Of a DNA stretch of 64,000 bases, positions 25,262 through 33,898 are shown in pieces; position 1 is the first letter of the stretch; each line of letters opens with the position of its first letter. Source of the stretch: Bradyrhizobium symbiodeficiens (lineage in GTDB: Bacteria > Pseudomonadota > Alphaproteobacteria > Rhizobiales > Xanthobacteraceae); assembly GCF_002266465.3 (NCBI RefSeq), contig NZ_CP029427.2, positions 6,574,501 to 6,638,500 on the forward strand. The letters run 5' to 3'. Both the position numbers and the translations under genes were made by a program. A model generated the notes under the pieces. The model was given only the letters and a program-made list of their open reading frames with translations. It did no database searches and was not told where the DNA came from.

Positions 25262-26545
25262 CTAATCGCATTCGTATGTGGCGACGACCCGCGAGAAGTC
25301 GCGTTGAGCAAGCGCATCGCGATCGATCCAGAATTGAAGCACGCCGCCGATATCCGAGTGCCAGTTGAAAAAGGCAAGATCACCCTGGATTTGAAGCAGC
25401 AACATCTCCTCCAGGTGCTCCTCCGTCGCATCCTGCGGCCCACTGCCATATCCCAGCATCTGATGGATCGCCGTTCTGAAATGGCGGCGCTGCCCATCTT
25501 CTGCGGTCGGCGTCGTCCAATGATTTTGCCGCGCGAGATTCGCAACGTAGCTCAAAGGCGCGTCGTCAGGAGCGTCGACATCATGCGTCGCCATGCAGCG
25601 GATCGTATGGTTGATGGCATTGCCAAGGTCTCCCGCGATTTCACCCGCATAGGTGCGGACTTGCCCATTCATCTTCTTGTAGGCCTGCACGATGTCGAAC
25701 CACCAGGACCTGAAGGCTGCCTTCGTGTCCGCATCGACATCGTCCATCGGGGTCAGCGCCCGACAGCGCTCGAGCCACCCGACTGCACCGGCGCGAAGAC
25801 GCTTCAATTCCACAGCCGCTTCGTCGGTGAGCGGCCTGCCGGAATATCCAAGCGTTAGATCGCGCTGGACATGAGACAATACGGACCGAACCACGCAAGC
25901 GACCAGCAGCCAGTTGAAGGGCCAATCCTCGTCCTTCTCGTACTCGGCCACGCTTCGAAATTGAAGCAGATCACTCTCCGGCGGCTCGCCTGGACCCAGC
26001 GCCTTACATAGTTCCTTGATCATCAGCTCGCCTCCGACGGCATCCTCGCGGAAATAGAAGTCGCGGAACGGCCGGAAGGACACCGGATATTTGAACTCGA
26101 CCTTGGAATGAAAATCGAGGTTCGGGTCGAGCCATTTCACCTGGCGGTCACCTTCGTTGCCCGCCAACGGCATCAAATCCGGCGGTGGCGCGCGGTCGGG
26201 ATAGGCATTGCCGTCCGCCGGGCTATACAGGACGCGACAGGGTGGATGTCTCTCGCCAACGAACACAGAGCTACAGAAGAAATAGAGCGTGCCCCGCGTC
26301 GGAAGTGGCGACCAGCCGGCACCCGGAACTTCAGCCAGGTCAATCTGGGCCACGAATGTCAGCGCAACTGTCTCTAATGTTTCACAGGCCATGACGACTG
26401 CCGTCGGCCAGTCGACATGCGGAGGCAATTTGGGAAGCCCCCCGAAGAAACTTCGCGCCGGGTGAACCAGCGGCACGGGCAGATCACTGCGGCTGACGAG
26501 CACCGCAGGCAGCGCCGTCTCTTCAAGTTCGTCTCGTTCAGACAT
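25262..26545 (-). CDS. DUF1963-type protein of unknown function
   Basis: A 427-aa soluble protein. The N-terminal part FFGGLPKLPPHVDWPTA, LTFVAQIDLAEVPGAG and RGTLYFFCS resembles the DUF1963 (YwqG-like) family, and the C-terminal part DATEEHLEEMLLLQIQGDLAFFNWHSDIGGVLQFWI fits its closing sheet. No catalytic function is established for the family. It carries a long middle insertion (about residues 150-350) compared with the short family core. ATG 26545 at MSERDELEE is the likely start. Confidence 0.72.
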   Translation of the reverse strand: MSERDELEETALPAVLVSRSDLPVPLVHPARSFFGGLPKLPPHVDWPTAVVMACETLETVALTFVAQIDLAEVPGAGWSPLPTRGTLYFFCSSVFVGERHPPCRVLYSPADGNAYPDRAPPPDLMPLAGNEGDRQVKWLDPNLDFHSKVEFKYPVSFRPFRDFYFREDAVGGELMIKELCKALGPGEPPESDLLQFRSVAEYEKDEDWPFNWLLVACVVRSVLSHVQRDLTLGYSGRPLTDEAAVELKRLRAGAVGWLERCRALTPMDDVDADTKAAFRSWWFDIVQAYKKMNGQVRTYAGEIAGDLGNAINHTIRCMATHDVDAPDDAPLSYVANLARQNHWTTPTAEDGQRRHFRTAIHQMLGYGSGPQDATEEHLEEMLLLQIQGDLAFFNWHSDIGGVLQFWIDRDALAQRDFSRVVATYECD

Positions 26546-26710
26546 TGCTGGAGAAGTCTCCCACCGACCTGAGCGTGTGGAGAGGATCGAACCATTCCAG
26601 AGCGTCCCAGACAAGAGTTTCTTATGCCGCAATGGGACGCCTTGGAGTATCTCGGCCTCGGCTTAAGAGATCGAGCGGCTTTCAAGCCTCTCGGCGGCCA
26701 CCTCGTCCGC

Positions 26711-27895
26711 TCATTCGCCCGGAACGAGCCGTCCGAGCGGCTTCTGCGCCGGACGCCGCAGCCTGCGGCGCGACAGATAGAGCAGGATGCCGGTGACCGA
26801 GAACAGCGGCATCAGCATCGCGGCCATCATGAAGGCGAGCTTGCCTGGCCAGCCCAGAATCTCGCCGCGATGGATGTCGTAGATGGCCGCGATGATTGTC
26901 TCGCCGAACGTCTTGTCAGCATAACGCTCCGCGGAGACCAGCTGGCCGGTGACGGCATCGATGCGGAATTCGTCGCGCGTGGTCTCCAGCAATGAATCCT
27001 TGCCCCACGACCGGATCCGGACCGCCGTGCCCGGCCCCGCCGGCAGCGTCAGCAAGGCCCTGGAGAAGCGATCGCCCTCCTCGTGCTGGAACGTCGTCCA
27101 TGCCAGATCGAATCCGACTGGCGGCGCCGGCTCGGCACGGCGGGCCGCACGCGGCAACTTCGCCGGCATCTTCGCCGCGGCAACGTGTGGACGCGCCAGC
27201 AGCCATGTGACGCTGTCCTTGTACCATTCAAAGGAGAAGAACAGCCCGGTGAGCGTCATCGTCAGATAGACCGGCAGCACCCATGTGCCGATCACGGTGT
27301 GCAGCGACCGGTGCAGCCCGCGGCCGCTGAGCCCGAGATTCGGCTTCAGCCACATCTTCACGCTGCCTGCACGGCGCGGCCAGCGCAGCACGAGGCCCGA
27401 GACCAGCATGACGATGAGGCCGAGTGCGATCGTGCCGGTGATCGGACGACCCCAGCCCTTGCCGTCGCCGGGAATGAACAGCCAGCGATGCAGCCGGCGC
27501 ACGGTCGCGAAGAACGCCTCGCCGCGCGGCGAGCCTAGCACGCGCGCATCGTAGGGATCGACATAGAGCGAGGTGGGTCGTCCGCCCCGCTCGTCGCGCG
27601 CAAAACGGATATGAACCGCAGCAGATGGATCGCTCGACAGTGTGACGGCGGCGACCTTGCCGAGGTCCTGGGCTGCCTTCAACCGCGCCACCAACTCGTC
27701 CGGCATCAGCGCCGGCGCCTGACGCGGCGCGACCTGCATGATGCCGGCATTGAGGTAATCGACGATCTCGTCCTCGAAACTCATGATCGCGCCGGTCAGC
27801 GCGATCAGGGACACCAGCAGCGCAAGGATCAGGCCCGCGACGGAATGGACCTGGAACAGGACCGCCTTAATGGTGTGTCCCAGCCGCGCGGCCAT
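26711..27895 (-). CDS. PepSY-associated transmembrane protein
   Basis: A 394-aa inner-membrane protein with four to five hydrophobic segments, including AGLILALLVSLIALTGAIMSF near residues 18-38 and ITGTIALGLIVMLVSGLVLRWPRR, and a final segment before LYLSRRRLRRPAQKPLG. PepSY-TM proteins next to siderophore receptors are thought to reduce or release iron from the imported siderophore. It begins 2 bp downstream of the TonB receptor stop, so the two are almost certainly cotranscribed. Confidence 0.88.
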   Translation of the reverse strand: MAARLGHTIKAVLFQVHSVAGLILALLVSLIALTGAIMSFEDEIVDYLNAGIMQVAPRQAPALMPDELVARLKAAQDLGKVAAVTLSSDPSAAVHIRFARDERGGRPTSLYVDPYDARVLGSPRGEAFFATVRRLHRWLFIPGDGKGWGRPITGTIALGLIVMLVSGLVLRWPRRAGSVKMWLKPNLGLSGRGLHRSLHTVIGTWVLPVYLTMTLTGLFFSFEWYKDSVTWLLARPHVAAAKMPAKLPRAARRAEPAPPVGFDLAWTTFQHEEGDRFSRALLTLPAGPGTAVRIRSWGKDSLLETTRDEFRIDAVTGQLVSAERYADKTFGETIIAAIYDIHRGEILGWPGKLAFMMAAMLMPLFSVTGILLYLSRRRLRRPAQKPLGRLVPGE

Positions 27896-27897
27896 GG

Positions 27898-30228
27898 CTA
27901 GAACTTCACCGTGGCCGACAGCGAGACGCGCCGCGCATCGCCGATGGCGACGTTGAGATTGTTGACGGCGGAGGGATAGTAGACGGTGTCGAACAGGTTC
28001 TTGACGTTGAATTGGTAGATCACCGGCGTGTTCTGATATCTCGTCTCGTAGGTCGCAAAGATGTCGGCGACCACATAGGACGGCAAGAAGAAGTTGTTGG
28101 TGGAATCACCGGGACGGTCGCCGACGTAACGAGCGCCGCCGCCGAGCCGGAGCTGACCGGGCAATGCCGTGCCGAAGTCGTAGACCAGATAGAGCGAAGC
28201 GGTGTTCAGGGCCACGTTCTGAAGCTTCCTGCCGAGTAATGTCGGATCCTCGGACGCCGTCACGCGAGCATCCGTGTAGCCATAGCTGGCGATCAAGGCC
28301 CAATTGTCGGTCAGCCTGCCGGTGACGTCCAGCTCGACGCCGCGCGAGCGCGCACGGCCAACGGTGTGAAGCTCCACGATGCCCGCACTGTTCGTCTTCG
28401 TCGTCTGGACGTTCTTCTTGTCGAGGTCGTAGAGCGCCAGCGTCCCGGAGATGCGCTTGTTCAGATCGAACTTCACGCCGGTCTCGTACGACACGCCCTC
28501 TTCCGGCGCGACGTTGGAATCGATCACGACGCCGATCGGCGCAATGGTCGAGTTCGGCTTCAGCGATTGGGTATAGCTCGCATAGAGCGAAACCTGATCC
28601 GTGAGCTTGAAGATGGCGCCGCCGAGCGGGAGCACCTTGTCCTGCGACACGTTGGTGTTGGTGACGAAGGGCTTGCCGCGTCCGGCGATCTGGTCGTAGT
28701 CCATGTAACGCGCGCCGCCGACCAGCGCGAGCCGGTCGGTCAGATGCAGCGTGTCCTGGACGAACAGCGACCACTGGCCGAGCTTGTCGGTCTGGGCGCT
28801 GTCGCTGTTGGACACCGTCGTACCGGGCCCGATCAGGCCATAGACCGGATTGTAGATGTTGATGGCGGGCGTCGCCTGCCGGATCAGACTGTCTCGATAG
28901 ATGGTGCGGTACTGACCGTCGCCGCCGAACACCAGTTCGTTGCGCATGTTGCCGAGCCAGAAGCCGCCCGAGATGTAGGACGTTCCGTAGCTGACATTGC
29001 TGAGCGAGCCCCGCGTGCCGTCGTTGCTGCGCGTCTCGTTGCCGGTCGTGAAGTTGATGCCGGTGATGCGGAGCTGGTTGGCGCTGAAGGTTTCGGTGTT
29101 GTAGCTGTAGCCCGCGTAGAGCTTCCAATCCGGGTTGAAGCGATGCTCGACCGAGGTCTGGAGCAGATCGGACGTGCCCCATGTGTTGTTGAAGGGTTCG
29201 TCGAGACGGCGCGTGGCGGGTACCGCGAGGGGCGCCTTGGTCACCGGGCTGAACGCCGTGCCGCGGTCGAACGGGTAGATGAACTCGCGATGCTCGTAAT
29301 TGAGCTGCACCGTGGTGTCCTGGCCGTACCAGGCCAGTGACGGCGCGATCAACATCTCGCGGTGCCGGCCGAAATTGCGCCAATAGTCCTCGCTGACGCC
29401 GTAGCCGATGAAGCGATAGGCGAGGCCCTGGTCGCCGATCGGACCGGTGACGTCGAGCAGGCCGTCGGCGCCGGTCTTGGAGGCATTGAACGCCGAGCCG
29501 AGCAGCGTGACCGAGCCGTGCTGGTAGAGCTCCGGGCGCTTGCTGATGGTGTTGACGATGCCGCCGGGATCCATGATGCCGTAGAGCAGCGAGGCCGGTC
29601 CTTTCAGCACCTCGACGCTCTCGACGGCGGGATTGAAGCTGCGTCCCTGCACCAGCGGCATGCCGTTGCGCATGATCGAGCCGTCGCGATTGTCGCCGAA
29701 GCCGCGGCGGATGACGGCGTCCTGGCTGCCGGCAAGCGTGTTGGTCTGGGTGACGCCGGAGACGTTGATGAGCGCATCGTCGATGTTGCGCGGGAGCTGG
29801 TCCTTCAGCACCTGCTCAGGCACGACGTTGACGGCCTGCGACGTATCAAGGGGCGAGGCGCCGCTGCGCAGCGTCGTCGCGCTCGGCATCGCGCGATAAC
29901 CGAGCTTGGCGGCCTGCTGCGCGGCGGCTTCCGCGGCCGCGCGCTCCGAGAGCGTTGGCGGCGTGGGGGCAGGATTGCGGGCGGCTTGGCGGCGAGCGGC
30001 CTGCATGCGGCGTGACGATTGCTCCGATGCGCGTGCTGGCCTGGACCGCTGCGCCGGGGCCTCCACCGTCACCGGCGGCAGCGCCGACTGCGCCTGCGCG
30101 CTCGTCGTGTGGGACGAAAATTCGGTGAGCAGCACGACTACACCGACGAGAAGACCTGCACGGCTCCCGCCGGCACGATGACGATGGCTGCCGATACGCA
30201 GGCCATCCACGGAGGCACGCACTTTCAA
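27898..30228 (-). CDS. TonB-dependent siderophore receptor
   Basis: Outer-membrane receptor of about 776 aa for a ferric siderophore. After an N-terminal export signal (AGLLVGVVVLLTEFSSHTTSAQAQ) come a low-complexity linker, the plug (VVPEQVLKDQLPRNIDDALINVSGV, RGFGDNR, VEVLKGPASLLYGIMDPGGIVN) and a beta-barrel ending in the aromatic residue F (SLSATVKF). The start is uncertain: TTG 30228 or GTG 30222; no ATG gives the full signal peptide. A probable iron box lies about 90 bp upstream. Confidence 0.92.
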   Translation of the reverse strand: MKVRASVDGLRIGSHRHRAGGSRAGLLVGVVVLLTEFSSHTTSAQAQSALPPVTVEAPAQRSRPARASEQSSRRMQAARRQAARNPAPTPPTLSERAAAEAAAQQAAKLGYRAMPSATTLRSGASPLDTSQAVNVVPEQVLKDQLPRNIDDALINVSGVTQTNTLAGSQDAVIRRGFGDNRDGSIMRNGMPLVQGRSFNPAVESVEVLKGPASLLYGIMDPGGIVNTISKRPELYQHGSVTLLGSAFNASKTGADGLLDVTGPIGDQGLAYRFIGYGVSEDYWRNFGRHREMLIAPSLAWYGQDTTVQLNYEHREFIYPFDRGTAFSPVTKAPLAVPATRRLDEPFNNTWGTSDLLQTSVEHRFNPDWKLYAGYSYNTETFSANQLRITGINFTTGNETRSNDGTRGSLSNVSYGTSYISGGFWLGNMRNELVFGGDGQYRTIYRDSLIRQATPAINIYNPVYGLIGPGTTVSNSDSAQTDKLGQWSLFVQDTLHLTDRLALVGGARYMDYDQIAGRGKPFVTNTNVSQDKVLPLGGAIFKLTDQVSLYASYTQSLKPNSTIAPIGVVIDSNVAPEEGVSYETGVKFDLNKRISGTLALYDLDKKNVQTTKTNSAGIVELHTVGRARSRGVELDVTGRLTDNWALIASYGYTDARVTASEDPTLLGRKLQNVALNTASLYLVYDFGTALPGQLRLGGGARYVGDRPGDSTNNFFLPSYVVADIFATYETRYQNTPVIYQFNVKNLFDTVYYPSAVNNLNVAIGDARRVSLSATVKF

Positions 30229-30314
30229 TCCACTTCACGTCAGGACATCGAAGTGTGCGCGTGTAACAGCCGGCGAGATCGAGGAGAACCGTAGCCGAGC
30301 TTGAATCGCTCTAG

Positions 30315-30331
30315 TGTGGAACCGTTCTAAG
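30315..30331. promoter_or_regulatory. Candidate iron-control element (Irr/ICE box)
   Basis: TGTGGAACCGTTCTAAG read on the opposite strand is C-TTAGAA-CGG-TTC-CACA, matching the ICE pattern TTTAGAA-N3-TTCTAAA at about 11 of 14 defined positions. The overlapping GTTCT-A-AGAAC (30324-30334) is a perfect small dyad. Position upstream of a siderophore receptor supports iron regulation by Irr or Fur. Confidence 0.5.
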
Positions 30332-30428
30332 AACAGACCGGCATTGAACGGCAATCTCTAATTGGCGGCGCGCCGGCGGCGACACGCAGCGCGCGAATCG
30401 CGGCGGCGTGTCGCGATGTTGTGCAGTC

Positions 30429-31313
30429 TCACGCGATGGCAGGAGCCATCAACTCGTCGAGCTTGCGCTTGAACGCGGAGCCGTCCGACAATGCGCGGAG
30501 CGGCGGGCGCACGCGCAACCACGTGGGGTCGCCGGTCTGCGCCGCGATGATGGCCTTCAGGGTCGCGAGGAACGACGGAGTCTTCAGCACGATTTCGGCC
30601 GCAGCCTGCATGCGCGGTTCGACATCCTTGCCCTCGATCATCGCCTTGACCAGCTCCGGCGCGATGTTGGCCATGCCGCAGATGGTGCCGGCGCCACCGG
30701 CGGCGATCGCGCGGGCGATGTCGGTTTCGTTCCCGACGGTGATGGCCAGATCGGGAGCCGCGGCACGGAACGCCTGGAACTGCTTGAAGTCGCCGCTCGA
30801 ATCTTTCAGGCCCGCGATCACCTTGCCGTAACGCTTGCGCAGGTTCGCGGCGACGCCGGTTGGGATCGCAACGCCCGAGATCTGCGGGATGTGATAGAGA
30901 TAGGCGCGCAGCCGATCGTCGGCGACGCCGTCGATGATCGCGGCAAAGGCATCCTCGATGCCTTCAGGTGTGACGCTGCGATCGGAGTAAGGCGGCAGCA
31001 CCAGCACGTGACGCAGGCCGAGACCGAGCGCGGCGCGCGAGAGTGCGATGCCGTCGGTAATGGCGGGGAAGCCCCCGCCAATGCCGATGCGTTCCGGCGC
31101 AACACCAGCCTTGAGCACGGCTTCGATGGTCGCAATGCGCTCGGTGACATTGAACGAGGTACCCTCGCCGGTGGTGCCGAACAGCACGACGCCGTCGACG
31201 CCCTTGACGAAGAGCTGCTTGGCGTGCGCGGCGAGCTTGGCCGGGTCCACGCTGCCGTCGGCCGCCAGCGGCGTCGCCGATGCCACCCAGAACCCGCGAA
31301 TTGCCTCAGTCAT
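30429..31313 (-). CDS. DHDPS family aldolase (dapA-like)
   Basis: A 294-aa member of the dihydrodipicolinate synthase superfamily with a more canonical active site than the one at 16061: GTTGEGTS, the tyrosine in LYHIPQ and the Schiff-base lysine in IAGLKDSSGD. Because it is divergent from an FAD-linked oxidase and its GntR regulator, a role in catabolic cleavage of a sugar-acid or hydroxy-keto acid is as likely as lysine synthesis. ATG 31313 has GGAGGGTGGTGAG upstream. Confidence 0.87.
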   Translation of the reverse strand: MTEAIRGFWVASATPLAADGSVDPAKLAAHAKQLFVKGVDGVVLFGTTGEGTSFNVTERIATIEAVLKAGVAPERIGIGGGFPAITDGIALSRAALGLGLRHVLVLPPYSDRSVTPEGIEDAFAAIIDGVADDRLRAYLYHIPQISGVAIPTGVAANLRKRYGKVIAGLKDSSGDFKQFQAFRAAAPDLAITVGNETDIARAIAAGGAGTICGMANIAPELVKAMIEGKDVEPRMQAAAEIVLKTPSFLATLKAIIAAQTGDPTWLRVRPPLRALSDGSAFKRKLDELMAPAIA

Positions 31314-31406
31314 CTCACCACCCTCCAAGCTGCGATCTCGGACCAAGCCCCTGATTCCCAACGGAACTCAAAGGGCTCTCGAGCTATGTTTTTGCTTTAC
31401 TTTCGG

Positions 31407-31427
31407 TCTTGTACCTTACATACAAGA
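31407..31427. promoter_or_regulatory. Operator-like dyad in divergent promoter
   Basis: TCTTGTA-N7-TACAAGA, a perfect 7-bp inverted repeat with a 7-bp spacer, between the DHDPS-like gene and the FAD-linked oxidase gene. FCD-type GntR regulators often bind TTGTA/TACAA dyads, and such a regulator is encoded at 32913-33608. Assignment is inference. Confidence 0.5.
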
Positions 31428-31491
31428 AAGAGGCAAATCCTTTTCCCCGTCACGGCGCGCATGGGCGCAGCCAGATTTAGGGAGGTCTCGC

Positions 31492-32904
31492 ATGAACATG
31501 GTGACCCCGATGAAGCGGCCCGACCAGTTGCTCGGCGCCCTGCGCGACAAGCTCGGCGCAGCCGCCGTCCTGATCGGCACCGACGTTCCCGCCCGCAATT
31601 GCAACGACTGGAGCGCGAGCCTGCCGCAGACGCCGCTCGCGGTGATCCGCCCGGTCGACGCGCAGGGCGTGGCCGATGCGATTGCGACCTGCCGGCAGGC
31701 GCATCTGCCGTTCGTACCGCAGGGCGGGCTGACCGGGCTGTGCCGCGGCGCATCGCCCGAGGCCGGCTGGGTCGCGATCTCGCTGGAGCGCATGAGCGGC
31801 ATCGAGGAGATCGACCGCGCCTCGATGACGATGACGGTGAAATCCGGCACGCCGCTGGAAACGATTCAAAAGGCCGCGGACGAGGCCGGCTTCTTCTTTC
31901 CGCTCGATCTCGGCTCGCGCGGCTCCTGCGCGATCGGCGGCAATCTCTCGACCAATGCCGGCGGCAACCGCGTGATCCGCTACGGCATGACGCGCGAGTT
32001 GGTGCTCGGTCTCGAAGTCGTGCTGCCGGACGGCACCATCATCACGAGCCTCAACAAGCTGATGAAGAACAATGCCGGCTACGATCTGAAGCATCTGTTC
32101 ATCGGCTCGGAAGGCACGCTCGGCATCATCACCCGCGTCGTGCTGAAGCTGTTTCCGAAGCCCCGCTCGACCATGGCCGCGCTCTGCGCGCTGAAGGACT
32201 ATACCGCGGTGATAGCGCTGCTGGAGGCGGCGCGCAGCGGGCTTGGCCCGCTGCTGTCGGCCTTCGAGGTGATGTGGCCGGACTATTGGGAAGTGATCAC
32301 GGCTCGCGCAGGCGTCAAGCCGCCGGTCGCCGCAGGTCACGGCCTTTACGTGCTGGTCGAGGCGCAGGGCACCGACGAGAGTCTGGACGCGCCGCGATTC
32401 CAGGCCTGGCTCGAAGAGCTGATGGAGCGCGGGCTGCTGGCCGACGCCGCGGTGGCGCAATCGCTGGCGCAGACGCAGAGCTTCTGGCGCGTGCGCGACA
32501 TCTGCGCCGAGTTCGGTCAGGTGCTGGGGCCGCACATCTCCTACGACATCGGCCTTGCGGTGGCGCGGATGGACGAGTTCGTCGCGCGCTGCAAGGCGGC
32601 GCTGGCGTCCGGCATCAAAGGCTGCGAGAGCGTCTATTACGGCCATATCGGCGACGGCAATCTGCACCTGGTTTCCTGGGTCACCGGTCTCTCCGTCGAG
32701 CAGCAGCCGAAGGAAGAGATGGACACCATCATCTACGGTCTCGTCCGCGAGCTCGGCGGCAGCATCTCGGCCGAGCACGGCATCGGCACGCTGAAGAAGA
32801 GGTGGCTGGGCCATGCCAGGAGCGAGGCCGAGATCGCGCTGATGCGGACGCTGAAAGCCGCGCTCGATCCCGACAATCTGCTCAATCCCGGCAAGGTGGT
32901 CTGA
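31492..32904 (+). CDS. FAD-linked oxidase, GlcD/D-2-hydroxyacid dehydrogenase family
   Basis: A 470-aa flavoprotein of the VAO/PCMH fold. The FAD-binding segment runs from VPQGGLTGLCRGA to SRGSCAIGGNLSTNAGGNRVIRYGMTRE, and the C-terminal domain has YYGHIGDGNLHL and SAEHGIGTLKK, both signatures of glycolate/D-lactate-type dehydrogenases. Members oxidise D-2-hydroxy acids to 2-keto acids and pass electrons to the respiratory chain. ATG 31492 is preceded by GGAGG. Eight bases separate it from the GntR gene. Confidence 0.9.
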   Translation: MNMVTPMKRPDQLLGALRDKLGAAAVLIGTDVPARNCNDWSASLPQTPLAVIRPVDAQGVADAIATCRQAHLPFVPQGGLTGLCRGASPEAGWVAISLERMSGIEEIDRASMTMTVKSGTPLETIQKAADEAGFFFPLDLGSRGSCAIGGNLSTNAGGNRVIRYGMTRELVLGLEVVLPDGTIITSLNKLMKNNAGYDLKHLFIGSEGTLGIITRVVLKLFPKPRSTMAALCALKDYTAVIALLEAARSGLGPLLSAFEVMWPDYWEVITARAGVKPPVAAGHGLYVLVEAQGTDESLDAPRFQAWLEELMERGLLADAAVAQSLAQTQSFWRVRDICAEFGQVLGPHISYDIGLAVARMDEFVARCKAALASGIKGCESVYYGHIGDGNLHLVSWVTGLSVEQQPKEEMDTIIYGLVRELGGSISAEHGIGTLKKRWLGHARSEAEIALMRTLKAALDPDNLLNPGKVV

Positions 32905-32912
32905 GGGCACCG

Positions 32913-33608
32913 ATGCGATCGCTCAAGCTCGATACGCCGAAATCCCTGTCGCAGCGGGTGATGCAGCGGCTGCGACAGGCGATCATCGACGGCGAGTTCG
33001 CGCTGGGAGCGGCCATCTCCGAGGAGATGGTGGCGAATTCCTTCGGCGTCAGCCGTACGCCGGTGCGCGAGGCGATGAACCAGTTGCAGGCGCAAGGCCT
33101 CGTGGTGATCCGCCCGCAGGTCGGGAGTTTCGTGTTCACGCCGAGTGCGGACGACATCACCGCGCTCTGCACTTTCCGCATCGCGCTGGAGCCCAAAGCT
33201 GCCGAGCTTTCCTACCGTCACGATCGCGACGGTGCGGTCGCCGCGATCAGCGAGGCCATTGCGGCGATGGAGCCGGCGGTCAATACGAAGGACAACATCG
33301 CCTATGGCCGCGCCGATACGGCCTTTCACGAGGCGCTGTTCGCCCATTGCGGCAACCGTTATCTCGCCGAATCCTATCAGCTAGCCTCCGGCCGCGTCGC
33401 CGCGCTCCGCACCAATCTGACATCGCCGATCGACGTGCGGACCCGCACCTCGTTCGAAGAGCATCGCAGGCTGCTCGAACTGTTCGCGCGCGGCGAGTTC
33501 GCCGCCTTCGAGGAATTGATGACCACACATATCACCAATTCGGGCGTGGTCTACGCCAAGGCCTTGAAGGTGGAGGCCTTGAAGGTGGAGGCGTCGGGCG
33601 TGGAATGA
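32913..33608 (+). CDS. GntR family regulator, FCD domain
   Basis: A 231-aa regulator with an N-terminal winged helix (LSQRVMQRLRQAIIDGEF, EEMVANSFGVSRTPVREAMNQLQAQGLVVIRP) and an FCD ligand domain with metal-type histidines (DTAFHEALF, FEEHRRLLELF, MTTHI). It probably controls the upstream oxidase and the divergent aldolase gene through the TTGTA dyad. The C-terminal tail has a 15-bp tandem duplication (33561-33590) giving ALKVE-ALKVE. Confidence 0.9.
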   Translation: MRSLKLDTPKSLSQRVMQRLRQAIIDGEFALGAAISEEMVANSFGVSRTPVREAMNQLQAQGLVVIRPQVGSFVFTPSADDITALCTFRIALEPKAAELSYRHDRDGAVAAISEAIAAMEPAVNTKDNIAYGRADTAFHEALFAHCGNRYLAESYQLASGRVAALRTNLTSPIDVRTRTSFEEHRRLLELFARGEFAAFEELMTTHITNSGVVYAKALKVEALKVEASGVE

Positions 33609-33614
33609 GCGGTC

Positions 33615-33806
33615 CTACCGCCCTTCCCTCGGTCCCGGCCTGTCCAGAAAATCCAGCGCGGTGTTGATCTGCTCGAGCTGGTGCTCGATTCTGTCGCGGT
33701 CCTCGACCGAGGGCGCCTGTTCGAGCTGCTCCACGAGCTTCTGCTTTCGCAACAGCAGGTTCTCAATGACTGAACTCACAGCTCCCCCATCGCGAGAGGC
33801 GAACAT
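33615..33806 (-). CDS. Small coiled-coil protein, unknown function
   Basis: A short protein (63 aa from ATG 33806, 54 aa from GTG 33779) dominated by an amphipathic helix with heptads: NLLLRKQKLVEQLEQ then RIEHQLEQINTALDFL. No known domain recognised. Neither start has an ideal ribosome-binding site. A GGAAC-N16-CATT element about 45 bp upstream of ATG 33806 resembles an EcfG promoter. Confidence 0.6.
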   Translation of the reverse strand: MFASRDGGAVSSVIENLLLRKQKLVEQLEQAPSVEDRDRIEHQLEQINTALDFLDRPGPREGR

Positions 33807-33850
33807 TTGAGAGCGCGCGCGAGCCGGGCTCGCGGCGACGCCTCCATCAG

Positions 33851-33875
33851 AATGTCTGCGCATGCGGATGGTTCC
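33851..33875 (-). promoter_or_regulatory. Near-consensus EcfG-type promoter
   Basis: On the minus strand GGAAC (33871-33875), 16-bp spacer, then CATT (33851-33854); the EcfG general-stress consensus is GGAAC-N16/17-CGTT. One mismatch in the -10. It points at the small coiled-coil gene. Confidence 0.4.
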
Positions 33876-33898
33876 TGCGGGCGCGCATGCGGATGGAA

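Noticed and set aside
30408..33608. A single 1066-codon open frame on the plus strand
   Set aside because: Only its last 231 codons encode a recognisable protein (GntR regulator from ATG 32913). The rest is antisense to the DHDPS-like gene and out of frame with the oxidase; long open shadow frames are normal at this GC content.
33858..33896. 14-bp direct repeat GCGCATGCGGATGG, two copies 25 bp apart
   Set aside because: Real but short; it lies next to the EamA stop and overlaps the EcfG-like spacer. No phage or transposon features accompany it.
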